A model generated the notes under the pieces. That model worked only from the letters and a program-made list of their open reading frames with translations, was not told the DNA's origin and searched no databases. The position numbers were made by a program, and so were the translations under genes. Below are positions 5,628 to 9,702 of a stretch of DNA of 9,702 bases, piece by piece. How positions within the stretch are numbered: the first letter of the stretch is position 1; each line of letters starts with the position of its first letter. This stretch comes from Candidatus Cloacimonadota bacterium (lineage in GTDB: Bacteria; Cloacimonadota; Cloacimonadia; Cloacimonadales; TCS61). The stretch covers positions 1 to 9,702 of the forward strand of contig JAMOPB010000327.1 in NCBI GenBank assembly GCA_027064945.1. The letters run 5' to 3'.

Positions 5628-6446
5628 ATGAAAAAATACAATTTTGTATATAAAACTACAAACTTAATAAATAAAAAAATTTATGTTGGTGTTCATTCAA
5701 CTGATAATTTGGATGATGGATATTTGGGTTCAGGCAAAAGATTACTTTTGGCCATACGAAAATATGGAAAGGAAAATTTCAAAAGAGAAATTATATCTTT
5801 TGTGGATTCAAGAGAAGATGCATATAAACTGGAATCTGAAATTGTAACCACCTCTTTTATAGAAAACAAAGATGTTTATAACATAACAGAGGGAGGATAT
5901 GGCGTTATAACACACTCAGAAGAAGGTTTAAAAGCACTATCTGAATATGCAAAAGATAAAGTAGTGGCCAAAGACAAAAATGGTAATTTTGTTAAGATAG
6001 ATAAAGATGTTTTTGATAATGGTGATTATACTGGTACAACCAAAGGAATTGTACAATGCATCGACAAAAATGGCAATGTTTGTTCTATATTAATGGATGA
6101 ATTTGAAAAATCGGATGAATATTATGGAGTGTCAAAGGGACACAAAACCGTAAGAGTAAAGGGAACCAATGATATACTATATATAAAAAATTCAGAATTC
6201 GACCCTAATATTCACGAACATATTTTAACAGGCAGAGTAACAGTAAAAGACAAAGATGGTAATACATTCTCTGTTTCAAAAGATGATCCTAGATATTTAT
6301 CAGGAGAATTAGTTGGTGTTATGAAGGGAAGGAAATATAAAATTAATAATAAACCCAAAGATATTATATGTCCACATTGCAATAAAAAAGGAAGCCCATC
6401 TAATATGAAAAGATGGCATTTTGATAACTGTAAATTTAAACAATAA
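5628..6446 (+). CDS. GIY-YIG homing endonuclease encoded inside the dnaK intron
   Basis: This 272-residue enzyme is likely to cut intron-less dnaK alleles and so spread the intron. The GIY-YIG domain shows FVYKTTN (6-12), IYVGVHS (18-24), Arg44 in LAIRKYGKENF and the likely metal-binding Glu69. Residues 112-235 contain four repeats of about 30 residues built on a V-x-DK-x-GN ... Y-x-G-x-x-KG pattern (around 112, 141, 174 and 204), probably a DNA-tracking linker. A C-x2-C-x12-H-x3-C zinc finger (Cys248, Cys251, His264, Cys268) ends the protein. The ribosome site GAGG (5617-5620) can be masked by an RNA stem. It shares nuclease and zinc-finger layout with the endonuclease at 912-1757, but the middle regions differ. 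Confidence 0.9.
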   Translation: MKKYNFVYKTTNLINKKIYVGVHSTDNLDDGYLGSGKRLLLAIRKYGKENFKREIISFVDSREDAYKLESEIVTTSFIENKDVYNITEGGYGVITHSEEGLKALSEYAKDKVVAKDKNGNFVKIDKDVFDNGDYTGTTKGIVQCIDKNGNVCSILMDEFEKSDEYYGVSKGHKTVRVKGTNDILYIKNSEFDPNIHEHILTGRVTVKDKDGNTFSVSKDDPRYLSGELVGVMKGRKYKINNKPKDIICPHCNKKGSPSNMKRWHFDNCKFKQ

Positions 6447-6529
6447 AATTTAAGAATTGAAGATATAGTCTGGGCTAATAGGAAACTATTAGAGGTAGTG
6501 GATAAAGAGCCATTACGATAACAAAACCG

Positions 6530-7705
6530 AAAGACGCCGATAACAGAATTGTTAATTTCTTAGCTGATGATTTCAAATCTGCTCAAGGTATCGATTTAAG
6601 AAACGATAAAATGGCGATGCAAAGATTATTCGATGCAGCAGAAAATGCTAAGAAAGAATTATCAAGCACAATGGAAACTGAAATTAACTTACCATTTATC
6701 ACAATGACGGATGCTGGTCCTCAACACCTTGTAACAAAACTTACAAGAGCAAAATTCGAGGGATTGATTGGTGATTTAGTAGATGAAACAGTTGAACATA
6801 TTACAACAGCACTAAAAGATGCTGATATGACACCATCTGATATTAATGAAATTATTATGGTTGGTGGTTCAACAAGAATTCCTTTAGTGCAAGAAAAAGT
6901 AGAGAAATACTTTAGTGGTAAAACTCTTAACAAATCAGTAAACCCTGATGAAGTTGTTGCTGCTGGTGCTGCTATTCAAGGTGGTGTTTTAAGAGGAGAT
7001 GTTAAAGATGTTCTTCTTTTAGATGTTACTCCACTTTCATTAGGTATTGAAACAATGGGCGGAATTATGACTACTCTTATTGAGAAAGGTACAACAATTC
7101 CAGTTAAAAAATCTCAAATCTTTAGTACTGCTGAAGATAACCAACCGGCTGTTACAGTTCGAGTGGCTCAAGGTGAAGCAAAATTATTTGAAGACAACAA
7201 AGTTCTTGGAAACTTTGAACTTGGTGGAATTGCGCCTGCTCCAAGAGGCGTACCTCAAATTGAGATTACATTAGATGTTGATGCTAATGGTGTATTAAAT
7301 GTTTCGGCAAAAGATAAAGCAACAGGTAAAGAAAATAGTGTAACTATTACAGGAAGCACAGGTTTATCTGAAGATGAAATTGCTAAAATGGTAGCAGAAG
7401 CAGAAAAAGCAAATGCTGAGAAAAAAGATAAACTAGAAGCAATTGAAGCTAGAAATCAATTAGATGTAGTTGTAGCACAAGCTAAGAAAACTAATGAAGA
7501 AGCAAAAGATGAAAGTTTAACATCTGCTATTTCACAAGCAGAAGAAAAAGTTAAAAATGAACTTTCAACAAAAGCTGATTTAGAAGCAGAAAAAGAGAGT
7601 CTTGAAAAAGTGCTTATGGAAGTAATGCAAAAACAAGCTCAAGCACAATCTAATGAATCATCACAAGCAGATGATTCAGATGTAATCGATGCTGAAATTG
7701 AGTGA
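6530..7705 (+). CDS. dnaK: DnaK (Hsp70) exon 2: rest of ATPase, linker, substrate-binding domain
   Basis: After splicing this exon supplies residues 224-614. It starts KDADNRIVNFLADDFK, where bacterial DnaK normally has EDFDNR. The ATPase remainder includes VGGSTRIPLVQ and NPDEVVAAGAAIQGG. The interdomain linker DVLLLDVTP (VLLL at about 384-387) is intact, as are the substrate-binding domain (GTTIPVKKSQIFSTAEDNQ, APRGVPQIEITLDVDANG) and the helical lid. The C-terminus is Q/S-rich and ends DSDVIDAEIE, the usual bacterial type. The total of 614 residues is close to Campylobacterota DnaK (about 620). A start at the internal ATG 6611 would give a protein without half the ATPase domain and has no clear ribosome site, so I treat it as an exon only. 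Confidence 0.9.
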   Translation, partial: KDADNRIVNFLADDFKSAQGIDLRNDKMAMQRLFDAAENAKKELSSTMETEINLPFITMTDAGPQHLVTKLTRAKFEGLIGDLVDETVEHITTALKDADMTPSDINEIIMVGGSTRIPLVQEKVEKYFSGKTLNKSVNPDEVVAAGAAIQGGVLRGDVKDVLLLDVTPLSLGIETMGGIMTTLIEKGTTIPVKKSQIFSTAEDNQPAVTVRVAQGEAKLFEDNKVLGNFELGGIAPAPRGVPQIEITLDVDANGVLNVSAKDKATGKENSVTITGSTGLSEDEIAKMVAEAEKANAEKKDKLEAIEARNQLDVVVAQAKKTNEEAKDESLTSAISQAEEKVKNELSTKADLEAEKESLEKVLMEVMQKQAQAQSNESSQADDSDVIDAEIE

Positions 7706-7727
7706 GAGAGAATTTTCTCTTGCTCAC
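7702..7727 (+). promoter_or_regulatory. Hairpin overlapping the dnaK stop codon
   Basis: GTGAG/CTCAC (7702-7706, 7723-7727) plus AGAGAA/TTCTCT (7707-7712, 7715-7720) form an 11-bp stem with a two-base bulge. No U-tract follows, so it is not a standard terminator. It more likely stabilises or marks processing of the message between dnaK and grpE, or partially attenuates it. Confidence 0.5.
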
Positions 7728-7750
7728 AATAAGACAATAAGGAGTTAGAA

Positions 7751-8263
7751 ATGGCTACAAAAATTCACGAAGATTTAACTGAAAATGAAAAATTAGATAC
7801 GGCTGAAGTGGAAGAAAAAGAGCAACAATGTGCTCCTGATAAAATTACAAAACTTAAAGATAAAGTTAAAGAGTTAGAAGATGAAAATTTAAGAACTCAT
7901 GCTGAATTTCAGAATGTAAAGAAAAGAATAGAAAAAGAAAAATTACAAGCTATCAAACATTCACATGAAAAATTTTCATTAGATTTACTTGAAGTTTTAG
8001 ATACTCTTTACTTAGCAGAAACAGCTATTAAAGATGAAAAAGAGAAAGAAGGTATTTCTAATACAATTAAAAAATTAGAAAATGTCTTTAAGAAGTATAA
8101 TATTACAGAAACACTATATGACATTTTTGATCCAAATGACCATCAAGCAATTCAAACTGTTGAGTCTGATAAAGATGCTGGTGAAATTGTAGAAGTTCAC
8201 AGAAAAGGTTATAAAATTCATGATAAAATTTTAAGACCTGCAATGGTTTCTGTTGCGAGTTAA
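7751..8263 (+). CDS. grpE: GrpE, nucleotide exchange factor for DnaK
   Basis: A 170-residue GrpE homologue. GrpE dimers release ADP from DnaK to restart its cycle. The sequence shows a long charged coiled coil (about 28-75, with DENLRTHAEFQNVKKRIEKE), the four-helix-bundle segment (76-115), and the C-terminal beta-domain motifs FDPNDHQAIQ and GYKIHDKILRPAMVSV that contact the DnaK ATPase lobe. The length is normal. AAGGAG at 7739-7744 is a strong ribosome site, 45 bases after dnaK. In many bacteria grpE comes before dnaK, often next to hrcA; the order here (dnaK then grpE) and the lack of hrcA argue against a simple fragment of a host chromosome. Confidence 0.92.
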   Translation: MATKIHEDLTENEKLDTAEVEEKEQQCAPDKITKLKDKVKELEDENLRTHAEFQNVKKRIEKEKLQAIKHSHEKFSLDLLEVLDTLYLAETAIKDEKEKEGISNTIKKLENVFKKYNITETLYDIFDPNDHQAIQTVESDKDAGEIVEVHRKGYKIHDKILRPAMVSVAS

Positions 8264-8273
8264 GGAGATGATT

Positions 8274-8405
8274 GTGAGATTTGCTAAAAGATTTAAGGAA
8301 AAAATTAAAGATATTTTATCTAAGTTAAAATTCAAAGAAGGTGTCAAATCCCAAAAATCACATCCTCAACATAACCCAAAAGAAGATGGTGCTTGGGATT
8401 GGTAG
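8274..8405 (+). CDS. 43-aa microprotein between grpE and dnaJ
   Basis: The GTG at 8274 lies six bases after AAGGAG (8262-8267), an ideal spacing. An in-frame ATG at 8268 abuts the Shine-Dalgarno, so GTG is the more likely start. The product begins MRFAKRFKEKIKDILSKLKF, a strongly basic amphipathic helix. A polar His/Gln/Pro stretch follows, and the tail is acidic and aromatic (EDGAWDW). The gap to grpE is 10 bases and to dnaJ 7 bases, so it is a true operon member. I recognise no family. It could bind DnaK, DnaJ or a membrane or nucleic acid through the basic helix, with the WDW tail as a second contact; these are guesses from composition and position. Confidence 0.6.
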   Translation: MRFAKRFKEKIKDILSKLKFKEGVKSQKSHPQHNPKEDGAWDW

Positions 8406-8412
8406 GTGAATT

Positions 8413-9198
8413 ATGAAAGAATTATATAAAACTTTAGATGTATCAGAAAATGCTACTGAACAAGAGATAAAGAAAGCATATAGAAAGTTAGCCAAACAGT
8501 ATCATCCTGATAAGTGTAAAACTCCTGAGTGCGAGGAAAAATTTAAAGAAATCAATGCAGCTCATGAGGTACTTTCTGATAAAGAAAAAAGAGCACAATA
8601 CGACAGAGTGGGTGATGCTGTATTTGGTCAAGGTGGATTTCATCAGTATTCTCAACCACATTCTGAACAGGACATAAATAATTTCTTTTCTCAAATGTTT
8701 GGAGGAATGGGGAGCTTCGGTTCCTCTCCTTTTGGTATGGACCTCGATGAATATGCTTCTATGAACATACCTCTAAATATAGCTATTAATGGTGGAACTA
8801 TTAATGTTTTGGGTTCAAAAGTAAAAATACCTAAAGGGAGGATATCAAATGGTGCCAAAATAAGAGTAAAAGGGAAAGGAAATTCTTATAAAGGACAGAC
8901 AGGAGACCTTATTCTAAAATTATTGATTAATGGTGATAGTAATTATGAAATTATAGGTAATGATGTTCATACTAATATTGCAGTAAACCTTAAAGAAATT
9001 ATATTAGGCACGACAAAAGAAATAGATTTTTATGGTGAAAAAATCTCCCTAAAAATACCAAAAGATACGAAGCCTTGCCAAAAATTAAGAGTTAAAAACA
9101 AAGGCCTAAAAAGTGGCAACCTTATTTTTAATATAAATTTGATTTTGCCAAAATCTTCGGAAATAACAGAACAAAATCTCTCATTTATATACTCATAA
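8413..9198 (+). CDS. dnaJ: DnaJ-family co-chaperone without zinc finger (CbpA type)
   Basis: This 261-residue class B J-protein stimulates DnaK ATPase and delivers substrates. The J domain spans 1-66, with the essential HPD at 31-33 and FKEINAAHEVLSDKEKRAQYD. A Gly/Phe-rich segment follows (about 67-108, including MFGGMGSFGSSPFGMD). Next come two beta-sandwich substrate domains, with IPLNIAINGGTINVL and IPKGRISNGAKIRVKGKG. The CxxCxGxG zinc repeats of full DnaJ are missing, and the protein is shorter than DnaJ (about 370) or CbpA (about 300). An unusual Cys35/Cys40 pair sits just after HPD. The ribosome site AGGTG overlaps the upstream stop codon. It is the last gene of the chaperone operon. 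Confidence 0.9.
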   Translation: MKELYKTLDVSENATEQEIKKAYRKLAKQYHPDKCKTPECEEKFKEINAAHEVLSDKEKRAQYDRVGDAVFGQGGFHQYSQPHSEQDINNFFSQMFGGMGSFGSSPFGMDLDEYASMNIPLNIAINGGTINVLGSKVKIPKGRISNGAKIRVKGKGNSYKGQTGDLILKLLINGDSNYEIIGNDVHTNIAVNLKEIILGTTKEIDFYGEKISLKIPKDTKPCQKLRVKNKGLKSGNLIFNINLILPKSSEITEQNLSFIYS

Positions 9199-9216
9199 AA
9201 TAAATAAATTTAAGTA

Positions 9217-9264
9217 TCCTTTTATCTTTTATATAGTATAATTATATAACAAAAGATAAAAGGA
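9217..9264. repeat. 14-bp inverted repeat around a promoter
   Basis: TCCTTTTATCTTTT at 9217-9230 is the exact reverse complement of AAAAGATAAAAGGA at 9251-9264, with 20 bases between. The -10 box lies in the loop and the downstream ribosome site AAAAGGA is in the right arm. Read-through RNA from dnaJ could fold and hide the ribosome site; RNA started at the internal promoter would lack the left arm. Confidence 0.65.
9237..9242 (+). promoter_or_regulatory. -10 box for winged-helix-like gene
   Basis: TATAAT lies within the palindrome TATAATTATA (9237-9246), 28 bases before the start codon at 9271. Predicted transcription start is near 9249, just before the right arm of the inverted repeat. Confidence 0.5.
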
Positions 9265-9270
9265 CATACA

Positions 9271-9615
9271 ATGACTATCCAAAATCTTACAGAAAAAGAA
9301 ACAATCTTCATAAAAAAATTCCTAAAATCTAATGATTGTGCCGCAGAAACAGCAGGTGAATTATTAGAGGATAATTATAGTTGTCAAACAATACAAGATA
9401 TAAGAGATATGTTTGAAGAAGAATTTGCTCCCAAACAAATTTCAGGTATATTATCAGCATTAGAGCAAAAAGGTATTATCTGGGTTGACGAAAGAGATGG
9501 TAGAGATGTTCCTAATTCCAAAAAATTGATTTGGAACTTTGAACCAGATTTATTTTGGGTTTCTGAAGAATTTTTAAGTGAACTTCCTGCTGATACTAAA
9601 TTCGAGGAGTTATAG
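9271..9615 (+). CDS. Winged-helix-like small hypothetical protein (114 aa)
   Basis: The protein starts MTIQNLTEKETIFIKKFLKS. The middle part, with FAPKQISGILSALEQKGIIWVDERDG, looks like the recognition helix and wing of a winged-helix fold (about residues 52-78), preceded by helices at 5-32 and 38-50. The C-terminus is acidic and aromatic (WNFEPDLFWVSEEFLSEL). Small proteins of this look occur in large phages, and DNA binding is possible but unproven. The start is six bases after AAAAGGA. It has its own promoter inside an inverted repeat, so it is regulated apart from the chaperone operon. The next gene overlaps its stop codon by one base. Confidence 0.65.
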   Translation: MTIQNLTEKETIFIKKFLKSNDCAAETAGELLEDNYSCQTIQDIRDMFEEEFAPKQISGILSALEQKGIIWVDERDGRDVPNSKKLIWNFEPDLFWVSEEFLSELPADTKFEEL

Positions 9616-9702
9616 TGATATTTAGTTCTTGTGGCTACCCAAATTCTTGTGATTGTGCAGAATGCGAAAGTAAAAGATCAGCCGCTAGGATATTAAAAGA
9701 CA
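9615..9702 (+). CDS. Start of a cysteine-rich small protein (partial)
   Basis: GTG at 9615 overlaps the previous TAG by one base and sits five bases after GAGGAG (9604-9609), a good coupled start. The visible 29 residues begin MIFSSCGYPNSCDCAEC (GTG read as Met) and contain four cysteines at 6, 12, 14 and 17, which could bind a metal ion. The frame is open to the end of the window, so length and function are unknown. Confidence 0.5.
   Translation, partial: MIFSSCGYPNSCDCAECESKRSAARILKD

Larger units (their letters stand above)
5223..6529 (+). ncRNA. Group I self-splicing intron in dnaK, with endonuclease gene
   Basis: The intron interrupts the conserved FLGG-EDFD region of dnaK. Core pairings can be read directly. 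P1: exon UUGGUGGU (5215-5222) with guide GCCUCCAG (5247-5254), ending in the expected U.G pair. P3: CUCCG 5264-5268 with CGGAG 5456-5460. P4: UGCUG 5274-5278 with CAGCA 5361-5365. P5: CCUCUGAA 5293-5300 with UUCAGAGG 5343-5350, enclosing a GCGA-capped hairpin (5312-5323). P6: 5367-5371 with 5375-5379. P7: GACUA 5400-5404 with UAGUC 6466-6470. P9: a 7-bp GAAA-capped hairpin, 6475-6492. A further hairpin follows at 6495-6516. The endonuclease gene lies between the P7 strands, so in the P8 region. G6529 is the best terminal guanosine that keeps the frame. Subgroup not assigned; the layout resembles phage T4 td. Confidence 0.9.

Noticed and set aside
6611..7705. A separate gene starting at ATG 6611 encoding a short DnaK
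   Set aside because: DnaK homology extends upstream of 6611 in the same frame to about 6530. There is no good ribosome site, and the product would lack half the ATPase domain. It is exon 2.
1..9702. tRNA genes, CRISPR arrays, insertion sequences
   Set aside because: I read for cloverleaf arms, regularly spaced direct repeats and transposase motifs and saw none. The only mobile elements are the homing endonucleases and the intron.

Overview
The window is AT-rich (roughly 70 percent A+T by eye) and densely packed with genes. It looks like part of a large bacteriophage, or a prophage or phage-like element, of a Campylobacterota-type host. The case for phage rests on a GIY-YIG homing endonuclease standing free between genes, a second one inside a group I intron, strings of very short unrecognised genes, a NADAR protein and a ClpP-like protease with no ClpX or trigger factor beside it. 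The case for a Campylobacterota-type host is that DnaK resembles Campylobacter-type DnaK from memory (for example the LNKSVNPDEVVA motif and a C-terminus ending DVIDAEIE), together with the AT-rich, TATAAT-type promoters. The host assignment is inference.

Layout. Positions 1-885 carry a promoter and a ClpP-like serine protease with an intact Ser-His-Asp triad. A GIY-YIG endonuclease runs on the minus strand at 912-1757. Divergent promoters at 1790-1850 separate it from a small-gene region on the plus strand (1874-3867). That region holds a 51-residue coiled-coil-like protein, a 58-residue protein, a remnant of a NADAR gene, three small unknown genes (two with an apparent frameshift), a remnant of the 58-residue gene, and a full NADAR gene. 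The two remnants show that a unit of the 58-residue gene plus NADAR once existed twice.

Positions 3870-9198 form a chaperone operon in the order hsp20, dnaK, grpE, a 43-residue microprotein, and a zinc-finger-less dnaJ (CbpA type). The operon has a promoter inside a 15-bp inverted repeat upstream of hsp20, and strong Shine-Dalgarno sequences before most genes. dnaK is interrupted by a group I intron of about 1.3 kb (about 5223-6529) with recognisable P1, P3, P4, P5, P6, P7 and P9 pairings. The intron carries a GIY-YIG endonuclease between the two strands of P7. Splicing would give a 614-residue DnaK.

Positions 9217-9702 hold a promoter flanked by a 14-bp inverted repeat, a winged-helix-like small protein, and the start of a cysteine-rich small protein cut off by the window end.

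Together the genes would give the element its own protein-folding machine: Hsp20 to hold, DnaK/DnaJ/GrpE to fold, and possibly ClpP to degrade. Next to it sits a NADAR gene that could counter NAD/ADP-ribose-based host defence. The homing endonucleases are selfish passengers. The most unusual items are the intron-split phage chaperone operon with its embedded microprotein, the unspliced DnaK reading frame ending in an SsrA-like LALAA tail, and promoters embedded in inverted repeats that could hide ribosome binding sites.
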